Of a stretch of 60,000 nucleotides of DNA, positions 14,001 through 29,000 are shown one piece after another. Source of the stretch: Bolinopsis microptera (taxonomy: Eukaryota; Ctenophora; Tentaculata; Lobata; Bolinopsidae); assembly GCF_026151205.1 (NCBI RefSeq), contig NC_087081.1, positions 3,913,246 through 3,973,245 on the forward strand. The letters run 5' to 3'. The notes beneath the pieces are model-generated. The model ran no database searches, was not told the DNA's origin, and saw only the letters and a list, made by a program, of their open reading frames with translations. Within the stretch, counting starts at the first letter, position 1. Every line of letters starts with the position of its first letter. Made by a program: the position numbers and the translations under genes.

Positions 14001-17000
14001 AGGGAGCAGAGTTTGTTAGGGGTGAACATGTTACAAGTTATGACGTCACTAAGTCTACAGTCTACACGTTATGACGTCACTAAGTCTACAAGTTATGACG
14101 TTACAAAGTTTACAATCGATGACGTCACTAATTCTACAAGTTATGATGTCACTAAGTCTGCAAGTTATGACGTCACTAAGTCTACATATTATGACGTCAC
14201 AAAGTCTACAAGTTATGACGTCACTAAGTCTACAAGTTATGACGTCATTAAGCCTACAAGTTATGACGTCACTAAGTCTACATGTTATGACGTCACAAAG
14301 TCTACAAGTTATGACGTCACTAAGTCTACAAGTTATGACGTCATTAAGCCTACAAGTTATGACGTCACTAAGTCTACATGTTATGACGTCACTAAGTCTA
14401 CATGTTATGACGTCACTAAGTCTACAAGTTATGACGTCACTAAGCCTACAAGTTATGACGTCACTTCAAACCTATCTCGGATGTATCCTCGCACTCGCTA
14501 GTGTTATCAGCAGCACTACTACTCTCACTTCGTCTCACTCCGTACTTTGATATCACCTCCTGCACCACGTCTTCTAGTCGCTCTGAAAATATTTTCTTGT
14601 GTTTAAAACTTCCCCTGCACTGATTCGTTTAAAATATTATTGTTATCGTTTGGGAGCGGGTAGTCAACATGATATTACGTTTCGCGATAAACTGCTATAT
14701 AAACTGCTATATTACGTTGCTTTGGGATTTTCTAGATAAGAAAAAATTAACAGGAAGTTAAACATTTCGCGATAAATCAAAAAATATCATCTGAAAAGAG
14801 GAACTGAACTAAGTACTAAAAACAGTCGACTAAGTGCTAAAAACAGTGAACTAAGTGACAGTAAACTAAATGACACTAATTCACACCAAATAAGTGCTAA
14901 GTGACACTAAGTACTAAGAACTAAGAACTAAGTACTAAGTACTAAGAACTAAGTACTAAGTACTAAGTACTGAGTACTAAGTGCTAAGTGACACTAATTA
15001 CTAAGTACTAAGAACTAAGTACGGCGCACTAAGTAATTACTCACTCTCCATCTCCTCCCTCCTCCTCACATCTGCCAGGTCACTACTCAGGTTAATAGCC
15101 GTGCTACCCAGACTCTCCGAAGCAAAGGGGTGGGAGTTGCTGGTGGATACAGAGCTGAGGTTCTCCACACTCTCCAGGTAGTCGTACTCTGCGTCTTTTA
15201 TCTTACTGGCTTCTCTCTCGTACTCCTGTCAGTAAACGTCAGGTTAGGTGAGGTTAAGAGTGAGGTTAGGTGAGGTTAGGTGAGGTTAGGTGAGGTTAGG
15301 TGAGGTTAGGTGAGGGATATAATGAGAGAGAGAGAGAAAAATAGCTAACGAGGTTGAAGAAGTATGAGTAAATTAGTTTGACAGATGAGGAAATGAGGTT
15401 GAAACGTTGGAGATAACTTCAAACATAGCACAGAAGCGAGAATTACACAAAATGTAGATCACAATCATACAAAAAGGTTTTCAAGATGGCGACAATCAAG
15501 TCGCAAAATAGACTGGGATGAATGATCATATTATTATGTGTTGGTCACAATTTAAGCTCGATTGAGATAAAATATACACGTTCCACTGTTCGAGCACCCT
15601 AAAGTTTCATAACCTATAGATCTATTTGGTTCTTTAAGGGGAAAGTTTCAAAACCTATAGATCAAACGTGACATGTTACCATGGTTACCTATAGATCTAT
15701 TTGGCATGCTACCATGGTTACCTATAGATCTATTTGGCATGCTACCATGGTTACCTATAGATCTATTTGGTTCTTTAAGGGGAAAGTGATCGTTTTTTTA
15801 GAGCTTACATCTCACTGATAGATTTTAGTTTTTCTATAACCATCAAACTTGGCATGTTACCATGGTTACCACGAGTAATTGGAATTCAATCTCATAGTAT
15901 TGGTTGGTTAACAAGTGCTCGAAAAGGGAACTAATTACAATTACCCAGCTCAATTTGCGTACATTATCCACGTCACTGATGATAGAGTTGTTGGAGGGTG
16001 TGGCCTCGCTCGCTGAGAACAAGCTCCAGTTGTTCTCTTTTAGCCACGTCCTATTTGGGGACAATGTGAATGTTTTTATTATTACTAGATTTATATTTGA
16101 CACTTTAGTATGAGCATATTTTTGTTTGATGATAAAGTTCTAGTACTGATACACAGCTTATATTCGCAGAAATTAAGAGAGTGCTTCTTTCCTGTTTCAG
16201 GATAGTAAACAGATATAATATAATCTTGAAACTTTCTTTTGTGAAACTTTAATCCTTACGGGTATCGGCCTTACAAAATGACAGGCCTCACAAAATGACA
16301 GCCCACATAGACCATGCTGTAGCTTAGGTTCCCTATACATTGAACCCTATTCCTTTTACTGTATGAAAGAAAATGCATTAATTAACACTTCCCAAGGAAT
16401 GATAATGACATAGAATCTATATTTCTTACATAAATATGGACGTTTTTGCTGTTCAGTCATTGCCCCGCCTAACTGTTACCCAGAATGGAGACCAAAGTTT
16501 TGAATTTAACCCCAGAAAACCAGGTACTACCATGACTTATGTCAATCAAAGACTACTCTGGTCAAATAAAAAAACTGATTTAGTGACTTTGGTAGAGGAA
16601 ATGACAAAAAAATGACCTAGCCTCACAAAATGACAGTGTTATGCCTCACAAAATGACAGTTTTATTTTATGATACAAAGATGGCATATTTATATTGGATG
16701 CCCCTTGCCTAATTATTGGTATTCTTAAACCCAGTAAGCTCATGATGAGCCTAAATGTGTTTGTTCGATCATCAATTTTGATCAAAATGCCTCACAAAAT
16801 GACACCGAAAAGCCTTACAAAATGACAATGTTTCAGATTGAATTATTTTCATCATCTAAAATGGATCAGAGACAGTCAATACAAGAAGGAGTTAAAAATA
16901 ATCATAATCTGACAGTTAACAATCAAGTAGCATTAAAAAAGTGCAGTTCTGATATCAAAACTTTGATTTCAAACTCTTTGATTTCAAACTCTTTGATTTC

Positions 17001-20000
17001 AAACTCTGATTTCAAAACTCAACGAAATAAAGCTTCTATTTTGTGAAAGCAGAGAGTAATTACAACTCCTAAAACATGTCAAACGTTAACTAAACACTGA
17101 AAAGTGATCTATCCAGTCATAGAAAATATCAAATATAACCAAATACTGTGTTCAAGTATGAAAACAAAAAATGATTTTTACGCCTCACAAAATGACATTT
17201 TTTAAATTTTTTCAAAGTATAAAAAATGTTCCTTTTTAAATATATTTTGGTAAAAACAGAACTGGTATAATATAAACAACATATATATCTAACAGTAAGA
17301 CACGTGAAAGAATAATGAAACTTTTTCCCAAATCGGATTTGAAGTGATGCCGTTTTGGGTTGTCATTTTGTAAGGCACTATCTCACGCGAAATTGCCCAA
17401 CTTTTTTTAATCATCCTTTTTCCTGTAAAAGCTATTCTAATCTTCAATCTATTATATTTATCTAACTGTCCTAGGTGAAATCAAATTTCTATAGGCTGCT
17501 GTTAAAAATGACAAACCGTGACGAAATTGTCATTTTGTAAGGCATGTTTTTTTGGAAGATTTCAAAGATGACAATTTTTATCGCAAAATTTACGGTTTTT
17601 CAATCAAATCAACCCCCGGGAAGAAAAATATACCTGTTGAACTACCTATCTGGATAATAAAACATGAACAAAACTCATTTTTGTGCATTTCAGAGCCATC
17701 TCCTTTTTCGTGTCATTTTGTAAGGCCGATACCCGTACTGTTATAATAATGTTCACATAATTAAATAAAACTCACGCAGCAGCAGAGCCAGGGTTCTTCT
17801 TGTCACTTTGTCCTTCTTGCTGGCTGTTGTTGAGGAAACTACCCCGCAAGTCACGCAACATGTACAAGTGTCGCTGTCTCAGATAGTCGTTCTCAAGACC
17901 TGTAATACACAGTAACCATGGTAACTTTACAAGTGACACTACCTAGTAACCATGGTTTGGGTTCTCAAGACCTGTAATACACAGTAACCATGGTAACTGT
18001 ACAAGTGACACTACCTAATAAACATGGTTTGGGTTCTCAAGACCTGTAATACACAGTAACCATGGTAACTGTACAAGGGACACTACCTAATAAACATGGT
18101 TTGGGTTCTCAAGACCTGTAATACACAGTAACCATGGTAACTGTACAAGTGACACTACCTAGTAACCATGGTTTGGGTTCTCAAGACCTGTAATACACAG
18201 TAACCATGGTAACTTTACAAGTGACACTACCTAGTAACCATGGTTTGGGTTCTCAAGACCTGTAATACACAGTAACCATGGTAACTTTACAAGTGACACT
18301 ACCTAGTAAACATGGTTTGGGTTCTCAAGACCTGTAATACACAGTAACCATGGTAACTGTACAAGGGACACTACCTAGTAACCATGGTTTGGGTTCTCAA
18401 GACCTGTAATACACAGTAACCATGGTAACTGTACAAGTGACACTACCTAGTAACCATGGTTTGGGTTCTCAAGACCTGTAATACACAGTAACCATGGTAA
18501 CTGTACAAGTGACACTACCTAGTAACCATGGTTTGGGTTCTCAAGACCTGTAATACACAGTAACCATGGTAACTGTACAAGTGACACTACCTAGTAAACA
18601 TGGTTTGGGTTCTCAAGACCTGTAATACACAGTAACCATGGTAACTGTACAAGGGACACTACCTAGTAACCATGGTTTGGGTTCTCAAGACCTGTAATAC
18701 ACAGTAACCATGGTAACTGTACAAGGGACACTACCTAGTAAACATGGTTTGGGTTCTCAAGACCTGTAATACACAGTAACCATGGTAACTGTACAAGTGA
18801 CACTACCTAGTAAACATGGTTTGGGTTCTCAAGACCTGTAATACACAGTAACCATGGTAACTTTACAAGTGACACTACCTAGTAACCATGGTTTGGGTTC
18901 TCAAGACCTGTAATACACAGTAACCATGGTAACTTTACAAGTGACACTACCTAGTAACCATGGTAACTGTACAAGTGACACTACCTAGTAAACATGGTTT
19001 GGGTTCTCAAGACCTGTAATACACAGTAACCATGGTAACTGTGCAAGTGACACTACCTAGTAACCATGGTTTGGGTTCTCAAGACCTGTAATACACAGTA
19101 ACCATGGTAACTGTACAAGTGACACTACCTAGTAACCATGGTAACTGTGCAAGTGACACTACCTAGTAACCATGGTTTGGGTTCTCAAGACCTGTAATAC
19201 ACAGTAACCATGGTAACTGTACAAGTGACACTACCTAGTAACCATGGTAACTTTACAAGTGACACTACCTAGTAACCATGGTAACTTTACAAGTGACACT
19301 ACCTAGTAACCATGGTTTGGGTTCTCAAGACCTGTAATACACAGTAACCATGGTAACTTTACACTACCTAGCTCCCCATTGCATCTGGTCCGAGTCTGTT
19401 AGCACAGATCACCTGGGAGTGGTAATCAGTGCTGTATCACTGGGGGGTCGGTTGCTGTGGTGGCGAGAGGATGCAATTGCTGGGTGGTGCTCGGTGATGC
19501 TGTCTTGTGGCAGGGTCATCTGTGTGTCACTCACGGTTCACCATTTTGTCCAAGTCTTGGTTGCCCTGTGTAATCGAGCATTTGCTTGGTGATCTTGTCT
19601 CTGACATGATCACTTACGGTTTAATTTTGATTCCCTATGGGCTTCAGAAGCTCTTCATGCTTTAATTTAACGTATCGAACCTAACCACCAGCTTGCTGGT
19701 GTCTGGACGGAGCGCTAACTTCTTGATGTCGGTGCTGCCTCTGGATCGGGTGCGAAGGTCCGGCAAACCATCCACCTTAAATCAAACCGCTACAGAAACG
19801 TCTACAGTGTCATTCAATAGTATTATACGTGGAGGCGCAGGTGGAGTGATGACGGCGACTAGGCAAAGCCGAAAGGACCCTAGTAGCTTGATGTCTGTTT
19901 GCAACTCCCGTAAGAGCCGACGTAAACACTGTAAATACAGAATTCCTTCATCAGATTTGTCATTTGTAAACAGACAGTCAAGTATGTCTAATCCTGTAAA

Positions 20001-23000
20001 TATTGTAAAGAATCCTCTCTGTATCAGTACATGGAATGTTACTTCTCTTGTCAGTAATTCCAGTAAGATGTATCAATTAGGAAAAGGTGTTGATGATTAT
20101 GGACTAGAGCTCCTTGGGGTAACTGAAACACATATGGCTGGATCAGGAACTCAGACTTTGAGCAATGGGGCTGTTTTGGTTTATTCTGGCAGGAGCGATG
20201 GAGTACGGAGAGAAGGAGTTGGTGTTGTTCTTTCCAAAAAGATGAAGAATACTCTCATATCATACACCCCTGTATCAGGACGGGTTATGACTGCCCGTTT
20301 ACATAGCAAACACATCAACATTTGTGTTACAGTTGTGTATGCTCCAACTGAGGATGCAGAAATCAGTTTAAAAGACTCATTCTACAAGGAATTGAATGAT
20401 GTTCAATCGGGACTACCTGCTCATGATATAAAAATAGTTTTAGGAGATTTTAATGCTCGTGTTGGAAGGGATACTGATGCTCACCCTGGTGTTATAGGAA
20501 AACACTCACATCACACAGAATCAAATGATAACGGAAAACGGATGCTAGATTTCTGTACTATGCACCAGCTGACGATTGGAGGCACACTCTTTGAACACAA
20601 GGATATCCACAAGACAACATGGAGATCCCCAAATGGTAACACCGTCACTCAAATTGACCATATGTGTATTTCGACGAGATGGAGCCATTCTTTGCTTGAT
20701 GTCAGGAGCATGAGAGGAGCAGATATAAATACTACTCACTATCTGGTTAGAGGATATGTATCTATTAAACTTAAGTGTCCTCAGAAAAGAAAGAAGCGTG
20801 TAAGACAGCCTGCTTTAGAGCACCTGCGTGATAGATCTAAGAGCCAGGAATATAGTAACAGAATAGCTGAAGAGTACTATAACAACGATCAGGAGCATGG
20901 AAACTCTCCTTTAGAAGAACAGTGGCAAAATTTAAGAGATATAATAACTGATGTTTCATTTGAAGTTCTGGGTGAAAGGGGCCGGAAAAAGAGAACAGAA
21001 CATCTCTCAAGGGATACTAAGAATCTCCTAAAAGAACGAGGGGAGATTAAAAAGAAACCCAGTACTGCTGAGAACCGTGCTAAGTACTCGCGGATTAACG
21101 GTCTTGTTAGGCAGAACTGTAAAAGAGATGATAATGCTTGGGCTGTTAGAATAGCTGAGGAATTAGAAGATGCTGCCAAGCAGGGTCAACAAAGAGATGT
21201 TTGGCAGAAAATAAAATCCCTAACAAACAAGAGAGTAAACAGATCTGCGGCAGTGCGGGATAAGAATGGGACGCTTATATCAGATCCCGAAGCTCAATCA
21301 CATCGCTGGGCCGAATATTTTGAAGAACTCTTGACGCCAGCAGCAAATGCGGTGGATTTCTCTATATTGGATCAGGATGAAAAGTTACTTTCTTTTGAAT
21401 ACCTTAGTAATGATGATGAACCACCGTCCTTGTTTGAAATTGAGGAAGCTATCAAGAAGTTGAAGAACTACAAGAGTGCTGGAATTGATGAAATTTCAAA
21501 TGAGCAGTTAAAGTACGGTTCTCCTGGACTTCTGCCTTGGTTAAAGGATCTTTTTGAAACTGTGTGGAAAAGTGAGGATATTCCTAATGATTGGAGAAAA
21601 GGAATAATCACCATCATCCCAAAGAAAGGGGACCTCACATATTGCAACAATAACAGAGGTATAACTTTACGCTCAACTATATCAAAGTTATTCCAAATTG
21701 TGTTGTTAAAAAGACTGAGTAATGGGCTTGAAAAATTACTCAGAGAGAATCAGTGTGGTTTCAGGAGAAACCGTTCTTGTATAGATCAGCTGTACTCACT
21801 TCATTGTATAATACACAATTGTATAGAATTCAACGTCCCTTTGTACATAAACTTTATTGATTTTAAAGCTGCTTTTGATTCAATCAATCGTGACTTTATT
21901 TGGAAAGCTTTTGAACATTATGGTCTTCCGACAAAATATATCAATGTTTTCAAAGCGTTCTTTAGAGCAACTGAAAGTGCAGTTCGTGTCAATGGAGAAT
22001 TGACAAGATGGTTTGATGTCGATTCGGGGACTGGACAAGGTGATGTGCAAGGGCCCCCTATTTTCAATCTTGTACTTAACTGGGGATTAGAACTTGCAGA
22101 GAAGTTTAAGAATATATCCCGTGGTTTTACACTTCAGTACAGACAAAGTTCCAGACAACCGGAAAAATGTGTCATTGATCTTGACTATGCTGATGACATC
22201 GCAGGAATGGATGACACTGTTGAAGGACTGCAAGAAACTACGGACAATATTGCGAAATACTGTGGACTTGGGGGTTTAAAGATGAACGCAAAGAAAACAG
22301 AGATCATGGTCATTGGGAAAGATACATCGCAGCACCCACTCCCAGAGAATAGGACCATAGATATAACTGTCGATGGAAACTCTGCAAAGCAGGTCACTCA
22401 ATTCACTTATTTGGGTGCCAAAATTACATCAGATGGCAAGATTGATAAAGAAATAAGGGTCAGGATTGGAAAAGCAACCGGAGCTTTTAACCAACTCAAC
22501 AACATTTGGAAGAATAAGAACATAAGCATTAACAACAAAGTGCGAATCTACATCGCAGCTGTTCTTACCATTCTGACCTATGGATGTGAGATATGGAACA
22601 CGACTCAAGTGCAGACAAGAAGATTGGAGTCTTTCCATCAGTACTGCTTAAGAAGAATCCTGAGAGTGAGGTGGTTCCATCGAGTAAGTAATGAGGATGT
22701 TTTAAGAAGGGCATCAATAACTGCCCTTGCTGACATAATAACAACAAAACGGCTGCGTTGGTTTGGACATGTCAGTAGAATGCCTGAAGATCGGTTGCCC
22801 AACTATTTACTTGAATGGAAACCCAAGCATGGGAAGAGATCAAGAGGCAGGCCTAGGAAGAGCTTAAATGATGTATTCAAACAATATCAATAATAAATAA
22901 ATCAGGGGAGGTTTGAAGGATGCTGAGCAGAGATTGGATCGTAATGGACTCACGATTGATTGTATGAGAAGATTAGCTGCAGACCGAAAGGGATGGAGAA

Positions 23001-26000
23001 ATGTTACCCGCCGAAGTTGTATAATACAAAGTAATGACGCAGTCGACGCAGACTAATCCTTTTGGATGGAGATCTCGCCATGTAACATGTAACTACCTAG
23101 TAACCATACTATCTGTACAAGTGACACTACCTAGTAACCATGGTAACTTTACAAGTGACACTACCTAGTAACCATGGTAACTTTACAAGTGACACTACTT
23201 AGTAAACATGGTTTGGGTTCTCAAGACCTGTAATACACAGTAACCATGGTAACTGTACAAGTGACACTACCTAGTAAACATGGTTTGGGTTCTCAAGACC
23301 TGTAATACACAGTGTGATTGCTTGCGGAGATGTGATGTATAGCTAGCCTGTAATACACAGTGTGTAGAAGAGGGTGAGTTGAAAATAATGTTTGGATTTT
23401 AAATGGCTCTAATTTCTGAGATGAAATTAAAAATCACTCATATTTTTTGCATATTTAGGTCATAAAAATATAGGAAAATTAGAATAATACAATAAGAATA
23501 CTTAATAATTAATAATTTGCTCAACCTATCGTCCTTTATTAGTGAGTACATTACTTTATTGGTGAGTACATTACGGGCAAGTTGATAGAAACAAGGAGGT
23601 GTCTCAACCCGGGCAATTTCATGTTCCAATTATATTTATTATTAATTATGCATAAACGAATTAACAACTGATTAATAACTAATTAACAACTAATTAACCA
23701 CTAATTAAAAACCAATTAACAACTAATTAACAACTAACCTGAGAGTTCTCTGACCAGTTCTATTAAGTAGTGAGGTCTAGTCTCGTTGGCAGATATGAGA
23801 CTGGCAACCTGGAAGTATTAAAAATAAAAGTATTGTATAACCTGGAAGTATTAAAAATAAAAATCACGATTAAAAGTGGATTTGATTCAGCTCTGAAGCT
23901 CTTGAAATGGCACGTAGAACAAAAAATAATGTTTATATTTTGATCGTAAATCCCCAAAACCGTTTCCTCGCAAAAATAAACATAATATTATAAAAATAAT
24001 TAAAAATAAATAAAGAAAAAGGTTTTGTTATTACCTCGCTATAAACAGTGTTCTGAAGTCCCTCAAAAGCAGATCTTCCTGTCCCCTTCTCCTCGGGGTC
24101 CCCCTCCACCTCATCTACTATCTGCAGTGAAACCGAGGAGTCTGTCGAGGACACGCTAATGACGTCATCATCTACTCTGATGACGTCATCCTCCTTTGGT
24201 GTGGTATTACTTGACTCTGAACATTGTGACGTTGTAAGATTGTGGAACGTGTTAAATAGTATTCAGTAATCTTCCTAATCAATTAACTAATTAACCCAAT
24301 AGATTATATACAAATTAATTAACCCCTAATTAACCTACAAACCTGCTAATTTCTTGTATGCCTCGTGTTTCCTGGGTGTTGGGTATTGAGTGCTGATTGT
24401 GTCTCCAGATGTTTTTATCTGAGACAAGGAGAACGACACGTTCTTACTGTTCTTGTTCTGCTGGTTGTAAGGGGACATTAAGCAAAATAATAATAATAAT
24501 AATTTAAATTAAATTAAAATAATAATAATTATAATTTAAATCAAACACATCTACCACGATTCAAGTACAGGCAGATTTTCTTATTTTTATGGGCCGTTTT
24601 GGTAAATTGGTACTTAGGCAATTTTATTATAAGTTCATTTTCATTGGAAAAATGATAAGCAGCCAAAACAAAATGAATTTAATTAATTTAATTAATTTAA
24701 GGGCACACAATGAAACAAGCAGGATGAATTAATTTTGTAAAATGTATCTACAGTTACCATGGTTACTAGACAGTATCACTAAACAGGTTTTATATACTAT
24801 ATCGAACTAAATAGGTATGGGAAAGAAAGAACCATGAAAATTATTTAAAATAACGACTATGCCAATAGCAAAATAAACGTGCGACTAATCCTATTAAACA
24901 CTATAGGTTTATAAAAAGCTCAAAAATTAGACCAATTTAAAAAGAGAGCAGTTAATTAATCACCTCTCCATTTTTCTGCTTCTCACTTTTCTTTTCCTCT
25001 GCTCTCGTTACAAAAGGGGAGTTTGGGTCTGTTGGCGGCCTGGGAAAAAACAGGATTGTAAATTATAAATTATAAATTGAATATCATTTAAGATTTTGAT
25101 TATTTTTTAGTTATTATTTTTAGATTTAGCATTTTTAGATTGTTGGGGGGGGGGGGGGGGGGGGCTGACCATATTAAAGTGTATCAAAATGCAATTTTGG
25201 GCATATGGTTTGAAGCTCATAACTCAGCCATTTTTTGACCAAACTGGATGTAAATTCATGTATATTAAAGTATATTAAAATGTAGGTTTTTTCCCGATTT
25301 AGGGCCGGGGATATACCCCCCCCCGCCCCATTGTTATATTTTTTATATTCGTATGTTGACGTAGTGACTGGTTTAGCTGGTCGCTATCAAATCCAAATCC
25401 AAGAGCCTTTTCCTTGTCGCAACAAACGGGATCAATAAAATTTACAAATATTGCCCAAGAAACATTACAACTATGCGACTTATAAATCATGTTCCGATCC
25501 AGATATTACATGAACTCTATCATATATTTAAATAATTTCTTATCCATTCACACAATTAGCTTTTTTAGTACGTAATCTACTAAGTTAGTAAGTACAGTTG
25601 AAATATTTAAAAGTTAGTCAACATAAGCCAGAAACATAGGACATTGACGGAAACGAGAAGAAGTAACAATCAGAATTTAGAGAAAATGTCCACTATGCAA
25701 ATTCGAACTATCAATATGTTTATTTGGAATCATGCATAATTAGCATAATTAGAACATGGATTTAACAGAATTATAACATATTTGATTTTATCCAGTGAGA
25801 CTTTACGTACCATGCAGAAAAAAGATCTGACCCTGCAATGATCCAGTTTATGACTTAGTATTTTTCATATTATATACTGTTTATTTCATTGCACATGCAA
25901 TTGCAAATGTCTTACGTTTCGTAAAACGATGGTTCGTAAAAGGAAGGGAAAAATGGCCACCTGCTCCTACAAGGAAAGTATCAGGTAACCATGATGATAT

Positions 26001-29000
26001 AAGATTTATAATGATGTAATTCCTTGGTAAAATAAGTTGAACTTTGTCAACGTTATTTTGTCAACTTTGTCAACAAAACTCAACAAAACTCAATAAAACT
26101 TAACAAAACTCAACAAAACACCAAATATTTTATCTTACCCGTGAGGACCAGTGTGATGGGAGGGGTCAGGGTAGTGGTACTGGTCAGGTTGGGATGGAGG
26201 GTACATGCCTCCAAAGTGGCCTCCTGCTCCCGGGCTGGCGCTGTACTCTGAACTGAGGAATTGGAATTTATGTTTTACATGGTCCGGTACTTTTAAGAAA
26301 TTGTGGGAATTCAAGGCTATTTGAAGATCTTAAAAAATCAAAGATTTACTGAAAAACAAGGGTTCTTCTTTTAAACTTTATCCCCTGTACTAGCTAATAA
26401 ACTTACTGTGGAGTAAATTCCCTGGGATGATGGTAAGGATAATAGTAAGACGGATGTGGAGGAGGAGGAGGAGGAGGAGGCATATAAGGATTGTAATGAC
26501 TGTGCCATGGTCCCATGGGGTACTGCGGGAACGCTGACGGAGTGACCGGTTTCCGGAAGTTTCTGTGCGGATTAGGGGAGTAGGGTGTAGAGTATCCGGA
26601 GTATCCGGAGTAGTTAGAATAGGTTTTATCGGCGTAAGAACGCTCGTGGTACGCCCTACTCTTCTCGTTAGGAGTGCTAAACTCACTGTCGCCATGGTTA
26701 CCAGCTCTGTCGCCATGGTTACCAGCTCTACGTTTGCCTGGTACCCCGTCCTGGAAGGCGTCCATACCGTACACTTCGTTTAGTTCTGAGTGAAGAGCGT
26801 CGTTTTCAACTGTCAGTTGTTCTATCCTCGCATATAGCTCTGGTTTACCATCAACATGGTCCTCTGTTGCTTGGCTGCGTCTGGGGAGAGAACAGAGTTA
26901 AAAAGTGTGGCTATCTAGACATGGGGTGGCTGTATCGTGATCAGCAGAAATCTGGTAGGATTCTAATCTGCCCCCCCCCCCCCCTGCAATCTACCTAGCT
27001 GGTTTATCTCCGAGTAACACATGAATAGTATGGCCCCCCTGTAACCTACCTAGCTGGTTTATCTCCGAGTTACACATGAATAGTATGGGTCCCCCCCCCC
27101 TGTAACCTACCTAGCTGTTTTATCTCCGAGTAACACATGAATAGTATGGGTCCCCCCCCTGTAACCTACCTAGCTGGTTTATCTCCGAGTAACACATGAA
27201 TAGTATGGGTCCCCCCCCCCTGTAACCTACCTAGCTGGTTTATCTCCGAGTAACACATGAATAGTATGGCCCCCCTGTAACCTACCTAGCTGGTTTATCT
27301 CCGAGTTACACATGAATAGTATGGGTCCCCCCCCTGTAACCTACCTAGCTGGTTTATCTCCAAGTAACACATGAATAGTATGGGTCCCCCCCTGTAACCT
27401 ACCTAGCTGGTTTATCTCCGAGTAACACATGAATAGTATGGGTCCTCTCTGCAAGCTGCTTACTGAGCTGTTTGCAGTGCTCTATCCAGTAGTTTGTCTC
27501 TATCTCGTACAGCAGTCTCGCATCACGTGCCTCCTTCGTGTCACCTGTACAGTTACCATGGTTACTAGGTAGTGTCACCTGTACAGTTACCATGGTTACT
27601 AGCTGGTAGTGTCACCTGTACAGTTACCATGGTTACTAGCTGGTAGTGTCGCCTGTACAGTTACCATGGTTACTAGCTGGTAGTGTCGCCTGTACAGTTA
27701 CCATGGTTACTAGCTGGTAGTGTCACCTGTACAGTTACCATGGTTACTAGGTAGTGTCACTTGTACAGTTACCATGGTTACTAGCTGGTAGTGTCACCTG
27801 TACAGTCACCATGGTTACTAGCTGGTAGTGTTACCTGTACAGTTACCATGGTTACTAGGTGGTGTCACCTGTACAGTTACCATGGTTACTAGGTTGTGTC
27901 ACTTGTACTGTTACCATGGTTACTAGCTGGTAGTGTCACCTGTACAGTTACCATGGTTACTAGGTAGTGTCACTTAAACAGTTACCATGGTTACTAGCTG
28001 GTAGCGTCACCTGTACAGTAACCATGGTTACTAGCTGGTAGTGTCACCTGTACAGTTACCATGGTTACTAGGTAGTGTCACCTGTACAGTTACCATGGTT
28101 ACTAGGTAGTGTCACTTAAACAGTTACCATGGTTACTAGGTTGTGTCACTTAAACAGTTACCATGGTTACTAGGTAGTGTCACTTGTACAGTTACCATGG
28201 TTACTAGGTAGTGTCACCTGTACAGATACTATGGTTACTAGGTAGCGTCACCTGTACAGTTACCATGGTTACTAGGTTGTGTCACTTGTACTGTTACCAT
28301 GGTTACTAGGTAGTGTCACCTGTACAGATACTATGGTTACTAGGTAGCGTCACCTGTACAGTTACCATGGTTACTAGGTTGTGTCACTTGTACAGTTACC
28401 ATGGTTACTAGGTAGTGTCACCTGTACAGATACTATGGTTACAGGAGTATTACAGAAGGGATAAATTTAAAAAACAGAGTTGTCTGGTAACTGAAAATGA
28501 GTAGCTGAAGAGTATAAAGGTTGCAAAACATCTCCCAACATTCTCACCTTCCTTTTCCTCCTCACTATCAATAGTCTTGTCAGGATACTGTCCTCCCTCA
28601 ATATCGTCCCTTTCTGCTGCCATCAGGTCAGCTGTCTCCACACTCCTGATGCTGCTGCCTCCCCAGGTAGCACGTGTTGTGAACCCGTCATTAGAGTCAC
28701 CACTGGTAACAAAATCACATTATTACAGTTACAAAATCACATATTACAGTTACAAGATCACATATTACAGTTACAAGATGGAATATTACAGTAACAGGAT
28801 CACATATTACAGTAACAAGATCACATATTACAGTAACAAGATCACATATTACAGTTACAAGATGTAATATTACAGTTACAAGATGGAATATTGCAGTCAC
28901 AAGATGGAATATTATACTCAAATATAATTAATTTACAAATTTAGTAATGAACGGTATTTATACATATTATTAAAAATAAGAACGAGTTGGTATAGCAACT

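Noticed and set aside
14013-14550. Two overlapping plus-strand frames of repeated SYDVTKST and LQVMTSLS
   Set aside because: The 24-bp TGACGTCA array is a multiple of three, so all frames stay open by design.
25142-25163. Poly-G run (also at 38335 and 42965) as a functional G-quadruplex
   Set aside because: Simple homopolymers; length is error-prone in sequencing and nothing else supports a function, apart from their place at the E2 ends.
26390-26783. Alternative frames across 26.4-26.8 kb
   Set aside because: Only the frame with the Pro/Tyr-rich peptide joins in phase with exons on both sides.
28715-28921. Minus-strand frame of repeated VTVICDL
   Set aside because: By-product of the 21-bp array next to the exon at 28548-28702.
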